A stretch of DNA of 64,000 nucleotides from Nitrosospira lacus. GTDB lineage: Bacteria > Pseudomonadota > Gammaproteobacteria > Burkholderiales > Nitrosomonadaceae. Of the stretch, positions 27,349 through 39,775 are shown piece by piece. How positions within the stretch are numbered: the first letter of the stretch is position 1; every line of letters starts with the position of its first letter. The stretch lies in assembly GCF_000355765.4 (NCBI RefSeq), contig NZ_CP021106.3, forward strand, positions 1,707,137-1,771,136, given 5' to 3'. Made by a program: the position numbers and the translations under genes. The notes under the pieces are model-generated. The model ran no database searches. It was not told the origin of the DNA and saw only the letters and a list, made by a program, of their open reading frames with translations.

Positions 27349-27963
27349 TCAGGCGAGTTGCAACCGCTGGGTTGCAACGGCGGTTATCTCGATCTCCTGG
27401 TGGGTTGTCATCACGATCATGCCGCCGTGTTCCAGATGCTGTTCCATCAAGCCTTGCATCAGCTTCACGGCGGTGGTGTCGAGCGCTGTCAATGGCTCAT
27501 CCAGTATCCATAATACGGTTCCGCATACCAACAAACGCGCCAGCGTTACCCGGCGCCTCTGTCCTTGCGACAATACCTTGGCCGGCAATAATTCGCGCCC
27601 TCCCAACCCCATGTGCTGCAAGGCATCATGAGCCTTATGCTCATCAATTTCGACCCCTCCCAGCGCACTTGAGATGCGCAGATTCTCAATCGCGGTCAAA
27701 TCGTCCTTGACGCCGCCCAAATGTCCGAGATAGGTCATCGCGGCGTAATAATCCCCCCCAAGAGCACGAATCTCAACGCCATTCCAGCGGATCTCGCCGT
27801 GGGCGGGCGTCGCCAACCCGCACAGCATGCGCAGAAGACTGGTTTTGCCGCTGCCATTGGGTCCCTGAACCTGCATCAATCCACCCGCTTCGAGGGAAAA
27901 ATTGATGTCACGGAATAAACGGCGATCACCGCGCACGCATTCCAGATTGTTTCCTTCCAGCAT
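27349..27963 (-). CDS. ccmA: Heme exporter ATP-binding protein CcmA
   Basis: 204 residues with Walker A (GPNGSGKTSLLR), signature LSQGQRRRVTLARLL and Walker B LWILDEPLTALD. CcmA hydrolyses ATP to free heme-loaded CcmE from CcmCD. First gene of the ccmABCDEFGHI operon on the minus strand; its promoter should lie in 27964-28237, shared with divergent tadA, where I see no repeat or RNA. The operon serves the many c-type cytochromes expected in an ammonia oxidiser. Confidence 0.96.
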   Translation of the reverse strand: MLEGNNLECVRGDRRLFRDINFSLEAGGLMQVQGPNGSGKTSLLRMLCGLATPAHGEIRWNGVEIRALGGDYYAAMTYLGHLGGVKDDLTAIENLRISSALGGVEIDEHKAHDALQHMGLGGRELLPAKVLSQGQRRRVTLARLLVCGTVLWILDEPLTALDTTAVKLMQGLMEQHLEHGGMIVMTTHQEIEITAVATQRLQLA

Positions 27964-28216
27964 CGGTATTTGTCAAGGCCAAAAAAACCGGCATTATAGC
28001 CTATCGACGCGGTAAGGCGTAGAATCTACGCGCTTTGCTCGCACATTGCCCGGAACACCGCCTGCTTTCATCCGGAGAGGGATCTTCCTGTTGGGTTGCG
28101 ATGAATCCGAAAGGGGCCTTCCAGCGCCCATCCGGTCACCATAACATTGAGGGCGTACAGACTGACGACCTTGGCATCCGCACAACGGCCTGAAAAAAAG
28201 CGTGTCCGTATACTAA

Positions 28217-28731
<515 letters not shown>

Positions 28732-28732
<1 letters not shown>

Positions 28733-29211
28733 TGAGAATCGTAATCAATATTCCCTCTCAGGAACTGGATTTATATGATGATAATGAGAACGTTGTCAGA
28801 CACTATCGTATTTCCTCCGCACGAAACGGGGTAGGGCAGGTAAACGGCAGCTTCTGCACGCCGCTGGGAAAACATATCGTTCGCGCCAAAATCGGCGCGG
28901 GTCAACCGGTTAATACCGTATTCGTGAGGCGTCGCCCCACTGGTGAAATCTACACGCCTGAGCTGGGCGCCACTTTTCCGGGGCGTGACTGGATTCTGAC
29001 GCGCATTCTATGGCTTTCGGGTTGCGAACCCGGTTTCAATCGTCTGGGGCCGGTGGATACCATGCGTCGCTATATCTACATCCATGGCAGCCCGGACAGC
29101 GTGGAAATGGGCAGGCCCGGCTCCATCGGTTGTATCCGCATGCGCAACAGCGAATTACTGGAATTGTTCGATCTGGTGAATGCCGGAACAGAGGTCGATA
29201 TCACCAACTGA
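28732..29211 (+). CDS. L,D-transpeptidase (YkuD domain) family protein
   Basis: 159 residues with the YkuD catalytic motif: IHGSPDSVEMGRPGSIGCIRM (catalytic His, then Ser-x-Gly-Cys nucleophile). No signal peptide or LysM domain is visible, unlike many periplasmic L,D-transpeptidases; the protein is a single domain starting MRIVINIPSQELDLYDDNEN. Members cross-link peptidoglycan or attach lipoproteins. Export is therefore unclear. Coupled to tadA. Confidence 0.85.
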
Positions 29212-29429
29212 CATCCCTGATAAGTCCAATTCTCATGGCCCAGCGGGGCGAAAATTCAGTCTTCCCGCAGGCTGCGCCAATTTGGCATGACTTGATATAT
29301 CGATATCATCCATCAGCAGGCGCTGGCTCCGGTCAGTCAGCGTTACCGTGAAAAAATAGCTGCCGCCCGTGACGAATTACACCGGTATTCGGTCATGGCT
29401 GATGTTTGGTGTTGTGTTGGGTGCGTTTT

Positions 29430-29460
29430 GATGGGTTACGCTACGCTCCACCCATCCTAC
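29430..29460. repeat. REP-like hairpin GATGGGT/ACCCATC
   Basis: GATGGGT and ACCCATC arms surround TACGCTACGCTCC and are followed by CTAC. Similar hairpins lie at 31808-31839 and 63933-63960. The 29212-29429 stretch before it shows no gene. Confidence 0.6.
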
Positions 29461-29469
29461 CTGAGCGGG

Positions 29470-29610
29470 TTAGCGTTTTGCAGCGGCTTTATACACCGCG
29501 TTGCGCTCACGCTTGCCTACCGCCACCACCACAACCATCAACACGCCATCGCGCACCTCATAAACCAGGCGATAGCCCGCTTCCCTGAGTTTGATTTTGA
29601 ACCGGTCTTT
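29470..29610 (-). pseudogene. Remnant of a RelE/ParE-type toxin gene
   Basis: On the minus strand, ~46 codons ending at a TAA (29472-29470) read KDRFKIKLREAGYRLVYEVRD, then a valine-rich strand and AVGKRERNAVYKAAAKR. This is the C-terminal half of a RelE-superfamily mRNA interferase, including the basic KRERN...Y end. The N-terminal half and any antitoxin gene are absent: upstream of 29610 the frame loses similarity. It appears to be the debris of a lost toxin-antitoxin locus. The remaining spacer to pyrG (29611-29901) holds nothing I recognise. Confidence 0.75.
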
Positions 29611-29820
29611 TGCTGGGGTTGGCGTTATGCGAAACAAAAGACCAGCCAGGACGCGTCAATTTATGAAACATCCGGGGCGGGTAAACTTTGCTATCCTGCC
29701 ATTCCCGTCATTCCCGTCATCATTTTTACCCAGGCCTGCGAGTAACCGGCCCTTGATGCCCTTCCTGTCATAAAGGGCGAGTATAAAGGGCAAGTTTAAA
29801 GGAACGGCAGGTACCAATAG

Positions 29821-33166
<3,346 letters not shown>

Positions 33167-33182
33167 GGGCATTCCCGTAATC

Positions 33183-33206
33183 CAAGGAGTTAGCGCCAAC
33201 TCCTTG
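33183..33206 (+). terminator. Hairpin after eno
   Basis: CAAGGAGTT (33183-33191) and AACTCCTTG (33198-33206) are perfect 9-base arms with a 6-base loop, 15 bases after the eno stop. No clear T-run follows. Confidence 0.5.
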
Positions 33207-33282
33207 AAGCATGCAGGCAAGGCAAGTTCCGGTGAAAGCGGGGGGGGGGCAGGCAGGAGTCACTCGTGTAAATGGTGATTGC

Positions 33283-33448
33283 CGGCAGCCTGCCGGATTT
33301 AAAGAAAATGGGCTGCAAAGCGTCTGGCCGGTTCATATTTCACCGCTTTTTCGGCCAATAGAGCAACTATTGGCCTTCAAGATCGTCAAAATCTGTCCTC
33401 GCCCAGCCATTTTTTCGCTTCGATTCTTCAAGTCCGACAGACTGCCAG
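33283..33448. repeat. Palindromic intergenic repeat, copy B (upstream of ftsB)
   Basis: The left arm near 33283 (CGGCAGCCTGCCGGATTTAA onward) and the right arm ending at 33448 agree in 20 of 25 positions when folded. The centre holds a perfect hairpin GGCCAATAG-AGCAA-CTATTGGCC (33353-33375). It resembles copy A at 11165-11296 along its length, including TGGCCG, CATATT and CGCTTCGATTCTTCA blocks. Confidence 0.65.
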
Positions 33449-33458
33449 AGATATTCAA

Positions 33459-33785
33459 GTGAAAGTACTGCTGAGTCTTATACTTATTGCCTTGATTGCC
33501 CTGCTGCAGTATCCGCTATGGCTGGGCAAGGGAAGTTGGCTGAAAGTATGGGAGTTTGATCAGCAACTGCTGTCACAGCATGAAATCAACCAGAAATTGC
33601 AAATCCGAAACACCACGCTGGACGCGGAAGTGCGCGATCTCAAGCAGGGGTCCGACGCCATCGAAGAGCGTGCCCGTAGCGAACTGGGCATGATCAGGAA
33701 AGATGAAATTTTTTTCCACCTGCTGGAAGATAAAAAAAATACCTTGCAGGCTGACAAGATGGGTGAAGAACCCTTGAGGCAGTAA
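33459..33785 (+). CDS. ftsB: Cell division protein FtsB (DivIC family)
   Basis: 108 residues from a GTG start. An N-terminal transmembrane helix ([20 protein letters not shown]) is followed by a periplasmic coiled coil ([28 protein letters not shown]) and the conserved [18 protein letters not shown]. It bridges FtsL and FtsQ in the divisome. Its start lies just 10 bases beyond the right arm of repeat copy B. The position after eno is typical. Confidence 0.93.
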   Translation: MKVLLSLILIALIALLQYPLWLGKGSWLKVWEFDQQLLSQHEINQKLQIRNTTLDAEVRDLKQGSDAIEERARSELGMIRKDEIFFHLLEDKKNTLQADKMGEEPLRQ

Positions 33786-33944
33786 AGAGCCGATACGCCT
33801 CTGTTTTACAGGGCAGTCCGCACTTACGCCACGTCAGCGCAAGCCAATACCAGCGGCATTCAAGCAGGCCGTTGCTGGTTTGGACCGGGTCTTCCCGATT
33901 ACCTTCGCAACGAGATTCATGGCATTTTCCCGCCACCCCGAAAT

Positions 33945-34006
33945 CCGTCCTTCCCTCTCAGTCCGATTCTCCGCTTCGGTTCTCAAGTCTGACAGCCTGG
34001 TGGCCA
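33945..34006. repeat. Partial copy C of the palindromic repeat (upstream of lapA)
   Basis: CGCTTCGGTTCTCAAGTCTG (33972-33991) and the following GACAGCCTGG align with the right arm of copy B, and AAATCCGTCCTTCCC before it matches AAATCTGTCCTCGCCC. A convincing left arm is not visible. The rest of the 33786-34134 gap shows no gene. Confidence 0.45.
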
Positions 34007-34134
34007 GCATGGAAGAGTCATCGTATTCTTGCTATTCTTGCTTCATGGACGATCCGCCTTATACTCTTTCGACCAGAAAAACCGGGGCAACTGAAACCTT
34101 TCCAGTGATGGCAATCAAATAGCGGGATAAAACC

Positions 34135-34521
34135 ATGCATCTGCTTCTAATAGTGGGTATTGCCCTCGCCATAGGCGTTGTGGGGTTCGCTCTGCAGAAC
34201 AACGTGCCGGTGACGGTGTCCATGGCCTTGTGGAGCTTTGATGGTTCTCTGGCTCTGGTGCTGCTGCTCGCCATGGGTCTGGGGGTGCTCATTGCCGGAC
34301 TGCTGTCATCGCCGAGCATGATAAAGAGCCGATGGGCGCGTGCGCGGCTTCGAAGTCAGGTTTCGCGCCTGGAACAGGACAAAATAGTGCTGGAGCGGCG
34401 TATTGTCGAACTGGAAGCCGAGCTCGAGAGGCTGGCGCCAAGACCGCTTCAGGAAGAGCCGCAACGCTTCCCCGGCTTAAGGTCCCTGTTACTGGGAGGC
34501 CCTGGAAAACCCGAAGAATGA
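34135..34521 (+). CDS. lapA: LapA domain (DUF1049) inner-membrane protein
   Basis: 128 residues with two N-terminal transmembrane helices (LLLIVGIALAIGVVGFALQNN; LALVLLLAMGLGVLIAGLL) and a cytoplasmic coiled coil (RLEQDKIVLERRIVELEAELERL). The QNN motif after helix 1 is typical of LapA. In E. coli LapA works with LapB to control LPS synthesis, but no lapB follows here, so the orthology is tentative. Confidence 0.78.
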   Translation: MHLLLIVGIALAIGVVGFALQNNVPVTVSMALWSFDGSLALVLLLAMGLGVLIAGLLSSPSMIKSRWARARLRSQVSRLEQDKIVLERRIVELEAELERLAPRPLQEEPQRFPGLRSLLLGGPGKPEE

Positions 34522-34628
34522 ATCATTACACATGCATGATCGCCCCGGGGTTGTCAGCCGGCTGCGGGACGGGAGCGCGGTTACCTCGCTGCGGTGCGGC
34601 AAGGCGGCCGAACGACTCAAACCGCCAT

Positions 34629-35180
34629 TCAGGCGGGCGGCGTGTTCTTTACCGTTATCAGTTCGATCAGCACGGATTCAGCGCCGTCGGCAAGCCAGAT
34701 TTGCTTATCCTGAATAGTACAGCTTAAGCGCATACCGCGTTGCGCCTGATTTGCGATGGCCCGGCTGGCTTCAAGTGGCAGATTGATTACGGTCAGGTTC
34801 CTGATCTGTTCGAGTTTGCCGCGGCATTGACTCCACCACGTGTCGGCAATACGGCCGCCATAGGTGTAAATGAACACCTGCCTGGCGCGGCCACAGGCTT
34901 TGCGGACCAGTTTCTCATCCGGAAGGCCCACATCTATCCAGAATTCGATGGCCCCCGTCAAATCCCTTTGCCAGAGGTCGGGTTCATCACATGTGCTCAG
35001 ACCATTGCCAAATGACAGTGCTTCATGGGCGTGGAGCGCGAAGGCCAGTAATCTCACCATCATGCGCTCATCGGTTTCCGACGGATGGCGGGCGAGCGTG
35101 AGCGCGTGATCCCGATAATAATTGCGATCCAGGTCCGCAATTTGCAGATCGGCTTTAAAAATGGTTGCTCCAAGAGCCAT
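34629..35180 (-). CDS. YaeQ family protein
   Basis: 183 residues starting MALGATIFKADLQIADLDRNYY, with RHPSETDERMMVRLLAFALHA and DLTGAIEFWIDVGLPDEKLVRKAC, all characteristic of YaeQ. The fold is a PD-(D/E)XK nuclease-like core; the biological role is unknown. The gene is convergent with lapA. Confidence 0.92.
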   Translation of the reverse strand: MALGATIFKADLQIADLDRNYYRDHALTLARHPSETDERMMVRLLAFALHAHEALSFGNGLSTCDEPDLWQRDLTGAIEFWIDVGLPDEKLVRKACGRARQVFIYTYGGRIADTWWSQCRGKLEQIRNLTVINLPLEASRAIANQAQRGMRLSCTIQDKQIWLADGAESVLIELITVKNTPPA

Positions 35181-35506
35181 ATTAGTAGAAGTCGTTATGC
35201 ACTATTTGATAATTCAGAATCGTTAATCCATGTAGGGAATCCCTGACAAGACATTCATCTACGCTTACATCATGTTTTAACATTCCCTGACAGACGCTCA
35301 TTGATCTGCATGTTACTTTTTACCCGGTTGCAAGTCATATATCAGAGCTCTCAGGCATGCGATCGACGACTTTTATACCGAGACTGCCGTCGAGCTGGCC
35401 AACGATCCTGACACAACTCCTAAGAATAAACGATAAATGCGCAAAATAAATTCCGATCAATAAAAGAAGTTATTGTGCAAACCAATAAATCCCGGAGAAG
35501 TTAAAC
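35181..35506. other. Intergenic region upstream of nikR copy 1
   Basis: This 326-bp AT-rich spacer lies between divergent yaeQ and nikR. I looked for GTATGA/TCATAC half-sites and found none. No RNA or gene is evident. Confidence 0.4.
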
Positions 35507-35968
35507 ATGGAACGTCTTACCATATCGCTTAATAATCAACTCGCCAAGCAGTTTGATGCTGTAATGCATAAGCGCGGTTATTTCAATCGCTCGGAAGCCA
35601 TGCGTGACCTGATACGAGACCTGCTTGATACCGCCCACTCGGAGGATCATGCCGAAGGTCACTGTATTGCCACGCTCAGCTATATATACAGTCATCATGA
35701 GAGTGAACTGGCCAGCTCGCTTACCGCGGTGCAACATGATCATCATGACCTCACGCTATCGACTATGCATGTGCACATGGATCATGACAATTGCCTGGAA
35801 GTAACCGTTCTAAGCGGGACTATCAAGAATGTAAAAGATTTTGCCAATCATATTATCGCTACACGCGGGGTACGGCATGGCAGGCTGCATCTTTTGCCGA
35901 TCGAGATCGAACAAGAGCAGTATTCTCCTGATTCAGTACTGCATGTTCATAGTGCCGCTCTTGCGTGA
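35507..35968 (+). CDS. nikR: Nickel-responsive regulator NikR, copy 1
   Basis: 153 residues. The N-terminal ribbon-helix-helix domain (MERLTISLNNQLAKQFDAVM, then NRSEAMRDLIRDLL) binds DNA. The C-terminal ACT-type domain holds the nickel ligands: HHES, HVHMDHDNCLEV (His and Cys), typical square-planar site residues. CGGAGAAG precedes the ATG. It is a close paralogue of the NikR at 48625-49086; the two bracket the urease region. Confidence 0.93.
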   Translation: MERLTISLNNQLAKQFDAVMHKRGYFNRSEAMRDLIRDLLDTAHSEDHAEGHCIATLSYIYSHHESELASSLTAVQHDHHDLTLSTMHVHMDHDNCLEVTVLSGTIKNVKDFANHIIATRGVRHGRLHLLPIEIEQEQYSPDSVLHVHSAALA

Positions 35969-36034
35969 TTAGCGAAATCAAGCAATACGGGCAAAGCGGC
36001 TCCAAATACCTGATATCATATTGGCATAAACTGG

Positions 36035-36670
36035 CTATTCCAGCAATTTGTGCTCGGCCACATAGCGGATTAATTGGGCATTGTTCTGCATGTTCATTTT
36101 TTCCAGGATGCGGGCGCGGTAAGTACTCACGGTTTTAGAGCTTAACGCCAGTTTTTGCGAAATTTCGATTAAAGATACGCCGAGGGCGATAAGCTTGAGG
36201 ACATTGAGTTCCCGATCGGAAAGCGTGGAATGCGGCAGTATTGCCGATGCTGGACCGAGGTCAAACAGCAGTTTCTCCGCCAGTTCTGGATCGATATATT
36301 TCCCCCCCTTTGCCAAGCGCCGGATTACGGATATCAGCAGATCGGTGGGACTGTTCTTGGTAAGATAGGCGGATGCGCCTGCGCGTATTGTCCTGATGGC
36401 ATATTCATCCTCATGATACGTGCTTAACATCAGTATTTGATGCTTTGCATCATCGTTCATTATCCGCTTCAGTACTTCCAGTCCATTCATGCCCGGCATG
36501 TTGACATCCAGCAATGCCACATCCCATCCACCCTTGCGCATTTTCTCCAGGGCATCGAGACCGTCTGTCGCTTCGCCAGCGACTACGATATCGGCTGTTT
36601 CGCCAAGAATCCGTTTCAGTCCATCCCGGAAAAGTCTATGGTCATCAGCCAGAAAAACATTGATTATCAT
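36035..36670 (-). CDS. NarL/FixJ-family response regulator
   Basis: 211 residues: a receiver domain with phospho-Asp in VALLDVNMPGMNG and Lys in YLTKNSPTD, then a LuxR-type helix-turn-helix (LSDRELNVLKLIALGVSLIEISQKL). Start 36670 was preferred to 36676 because of its distance from AGG. It probably pairs with the HisKA_3-type kinase encoded just upstream on the same strand (37002-38975), 330 bases away. Target genes unknown. Confidence 0.92.
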   Translation of the reverse strand: MIINVFLADDHRLFRDGLKRILGETADIVVAGEATDGLDALEKMRKGGWDVALLDVNMPGMNGLEVLKRIMNDDAKHQILMLSTYHEDEYAIRTIRAGASAYLTKNSPTDLLISVIRRLAKGGKYIDPELAEKLLFDLGPASAILPHSTLSDRELNVLKLIALGVSLIEISQKLALSSKTVSTYRARILEKMNMQNNAQLIRYVAEHKLLE

Positions 36671-37001
36671 GCTCATGCCTCATCAAAACCGATTGACTTT
36701 GAAGATCTGATCGACTTGTCAATGCTGGAGTAGGAATATACCAAAATAGCAGGCCCGGAGTTCCCGGCCAAGTTAATAAAAAGAGGGACCGGGCCTCCGA
36801 TCTTATTCATATAATGGGCCAACTGATCCAGTTGCTTCGACCCCGGACATATCCATTCATTCAATGGCAAATTCGATGTCGTCAGCGTGTCGCCGTGCCC
36901 GTGACAGCAGCGGAACATCTCGAATAAGATCTTTGTGTGCCAACCGCGTAAATGGTGCATGGTCCGTCCGGTTTGATGTGGTTAACTGTTCTTGCGGCGA
37001 A
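36671..37001. other. Spacer with GC-rich hairpin and a shared motif
   Basis: AGGCCCGG (36751-36758) and CCGGGCCT (36789-36796) form a hairpin enclosing GCCAAGTTAATAAAAAGAGG. A nearly identical GCCAAGTTAATGAAGAAGAGG occurs at 39132-39152. No gene is convincing. Confidence 0.45.
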
Positions 37002-38975
37002 TCATGAAATTCTTTCGTTTTGTTTTATGGGCATATGCAGGCTAACCACGGTTCCTTGCCGGGGTATGCTGGTGATATCGATGCCGCCTCCCAGCACTGC
37101 TGCGCGTTCACGCATTCCAAGCAGGCCAAATGATTTTTTTCTTGCGGCATCCGCCGAATCAAACCCCTTGCCATTGTCGCGCACTTCAACGATGAGATCA
37201 TCCGCATTGCGCGACAGGGTGATTTCGACACGGCTTGCTTCGGCATGCCGTGCCACATTGGTCAGGGATTCCTGCACAATCCGGAATATCGCCACCGTCT
37301 GATCCTCATCCAGATCCACCGGGGCCTGCGTCAAATGCAAGCTGCAGCTTAGGCCGCTATGTTTCCTGAATTCATCGGTCAATTTCTTGAGGGCCGATAT
37401 GATCCCCAGCCCCAGTGAAGCCGGACGCAAATGCTCAGCGACACCGCGCACACTCTGGGTGGCTTTATCCACCAGTTCCGACATATTGCGCCTGATGACT
37501 TCCACCTTTTCATTTTTACTATTTTCAACGCCTTTCAGCAATGAGAGTTCCAGATGCAGTGCCGCCAGGAGCTGGCCCAGCTCATCGTGAATCTCGCGGG
37601 CAATGTACTTACGGTCTTCTTCCCGCATCCGCTCCACATGCGCCGCGAATTCCCGTATCGCCGCATCGCGCACCCGCAGCTCCCGTTCTACAAGAATACG
37701 TGCTTCCGCCTGCTTGCGCTCCAGCCACTTCCCCAGATCGTCGCCGATGACATCGATCAGATTCTGCTCCTCGGGCAGCAGGAAGGGCTGCTCTTCGCTA
37801 TAGGAAACCTCCATCCAGCCATAAGGCTGGCCATAGACCATGATCTGCTTGCATAATCCACGCGCATGCTCCTTATCATATTGACCGGAAACAAACTGCT
37901 TGCCGTCGATTTCAATTCTGATGGTGGTGATATGCGGGAATTGCATGGCTGCGATCAGGTTTGCAAAAATAGTCCTGCAGACTTCCTCCAGCGACCCGGA
38001 TTCCATGCCGCGGCGGATCGCGTAGAAACAGTTGATTTCCTTTAATCGCTCGCGTAGCGACTCCTCAACCTGCTTGAGTTTGATGATTTCATGTTCAATG
38101 GCTTCCGCCATGGTATTGAAGCCAGCGCCGAGCTCGGCGATTTCATTGTGGGTGGAAATATCGCAGCGGGTGGAATAGCTGCCCTGGGCGATGCTGCTCG
38201 CCTGGCGGCTGAGGTAATCGAGCGGGTGCAGGATATTGCGGCGCATGTAGACAGTAGCCACCGCCACGACAAACAGCGCAGTACAAAGCACTGCCAGTAT
38301 CAGCAGGATTTGCTGCTGGAATTTGGACTGCAGATCGCTCAAGGTGGTTTGAGTGCGGTTATCCAGCTCGCGCATGAATTGGCTGATGGGCGCCATGATT
38401 CTGGCTTTTTCCGCTTTATAGCGCTCACCAAACAACAGGCTGATGGCGAAGTCCCGGTCAGGCGCGCGCGATACGGTGAAGTTTCCGTGCCCGTCGTCGT
38501 ATAACCCTTTGATGGCGGCAAAGGCCTGTTTTTCCAGATTGACCAGATTGTCGGAATTTTTCTGCGCTTGTTGCAGCAGATCCAGTTCACGCTCACTGAA
38601 ACCTTCACGGCGCATCAAATCTATCAAGGAGATAGCCTTGCCCAGCGCGGTGGGGGCGGGAGGGTCGGTTACGTTCCAATAGGTAGTCGGGTAATCCCGG
38701 GGGCGTGGCCGCTTGCCATTACGGATGTCGAGGATCTCGAAAAAGAAGCGTTCGTAGGCCGGATCGCCGGTGGTGACATAGCTGCGAGCCATCTTGGTGA
38801 GATCTTCCGAGCTCTGGAACAGCTCATTTGCAAGCTGCAGAGATCTGTGTTTCTGGCGCTCAGCTGCGGTTATATCATCCAGCGTACCCAGCACTTGAGA
38901 AGAAAGCAATATCAGCAGGCTGAGCACCAGTACGATGAAGATAAGACAAAAATTGGTGAAAAGACCGATCCTCAT
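37002..38975 (-). CDS. Membrane sensor histidine kinase (HisKA_3, NarX-like core)
   Basis: 657 residues. Order: transmembrane helix (~8-28), periplasmic sensor region (~40-215, with QSSEDLTKMAR and [12 protein letters not shown]), second transmembrane helix (~225-245), HAMP domain, a GAF-like segment (~305-435), HisKA_3 phospho-acceptor His near 462 (REIHDELGQLLAALH) and a HATPase domain (VEVRDNGKGFD, GLLGMRERA). This core normally partners NarL/FixJ regulators, one of which is encoded just downstream. Its sensor module is closely similar to those at 7470-9539 and 54974-57556. Signal unknown. Confidence 0.93.
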   Translation of the reverse strand: MRIGLFTNFCLIFIVLVLSLLILLSSQVLGTLDDITAAERQKHRSLQLANELFQSSEDLTKMARSYVTTGDPAYERFFFEILDIRNGKRPRPRDYPTTYWNVTDPPAPTALGKAISLIDLMRREGFSERELDLLQQAQKNSDNLVNLEKQAFAAIKGLYDDGHGNFTVSRAPDRDFAISLLFGERYKAEKARIMAPISQFMRELDNRTQTTLSDLQSKFQQQILLILAVLCTALFVVAVATVYMRRNILHPLDYLSRQASSIAQGSYSTRCDISTHNEIAELGAGFNTMAEAIEHEIIKLKQVEESLRERLKEINCFYAIRRGMESGSLEEVCRTIFANLIAAMQFPHITTIRIEIDGKQFVSGQYDKEHARGLCKQIMVYGQPYGWMEVSYSEEQPFLLPEEQNLIDVIGDDLGKWLERKQAEARILVERELRVRDAAIREFAAHVERMREEDRKYIAREIHDELGQLLAALHLELSLLKGVENSKNEKVEVIRRNMSELVDKATQSVRGVAEHLRPASLGLGIISALKKLTDEFRKHSGLSCSLHLTQAPVDLDEDQTVAIFRIVQESLTNVARHAEASRVEITLSRNADDLIVEVRDNGKGFDSADAARKKSFGLLGMRERAAVLGGGIDITSIPRQGTVVSLHMPIKQNERIS

Positions 38976-39775
38976 GTTTTTCCCTTATGTCTTGTTAAAT
39001 CAGGGCCGCCGTCTTGTAGCCCGATTCTGCGCGTGGCTGCGCTTGCTAATCATCCTGTATGACAGTCCCGCGGCTTTTATTCCGGCCCAGTGCCGGAATA
39101 ATGTATCAAATGGCGAATCAAAGGTGTACCCGCCAAGTTAATGAAGAAGAGGAGCAGAGTCTCTGGTGAGAGCCGGATTGTCGTGATACTGGTCGAGTGT
39201 ATTCCCAGGTCGAAGCCTGCAGGACGCATGGAGTCGGCAAGGTGCTGTCTCAGCCGTGGAAATCCCAAGACCCGGGATTCCGGTTAACGGGCTTAAGCGG
39301 GTTCGGGAACTGGAGGCTGAGAACAACTCGCTCAAACGGACGTATGCAGGATCAAGAGCGCGGTAGTATCACGTTTTATCCCTCCCGCAATGACTTCAGT
39401 TTGACCAGGTAATCTGATCTGGCTTACTGGCGTTTGATGCCACCCTTCAGCGGCCTCGCAGTCGAGGCATCATCGTCATCGTCAACCGATCCGGGCAAGG
39501 TTAAAAGCCGGTGGTTGCGACAACCAAGTCTTCGACATTGGCCTGCCGTTGCTTTTGGCAGGTCGCTTGAATTATTCTGGGACAAGCGGCGTTGCAATCC
39601 AATCCAAATGATGATTTGTCACAAATATAAACAAAATTGTCTTACACAAAATTTGTAATTTGTGGGTATCTTTTATGACTAATAGTAAAAAACCCTTCAT
39701 GATTATACTAATCGAATTACCGAATAAAAAAGGAAATTTCCGGGATGAAGGAATTCAAGGAGGGGGGTATACAAA
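38976..39775. other. 800-bp gene-poor region with insertion-sequence debris
   Basis: It contains GCCAAGTTAATGAAGAAGAGG (39132-39152) and an IS3 orfA relic (next entry). A low-GC stretch (39600-39760) probably holds the porin promoter. No intact gene seen; 39430-39600 holds nothing I recognise. Confidence 0.5.
39197..39366 (+). pseudogene. Relic of IS3-family transposase OrfA
   Basis: One frame reads QVEACRTHGVGKVL then PWKSQD, resembling the helix-turn-helix and 'YRWK' segment of IS3 OrfA. After a frameshift near 39262-39274 another frame reads GLKRVRELEAENNSLKRTYA and stops at 39366. The latter is the hallmark leucine-zipper segment of these proteins (LKRLRELEAENxRLKRMYA). No OrfB or clear terminal repeats remain. 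Confidence 0.65.

Noticed and set aside
36673-36960. 95-codon minus-strand frame between the response regulator and the kinase
   Set aside because: Part of it reads through the GC-rich hairpin and shared motif; no family likeness or start signal.
39670-39705. TTATGA...TCATGA pair upstream of the porin as a NikR site
   Set aside because: Half-sites are imperfect and the spacing (18) does not fit the known 16-base spacing.
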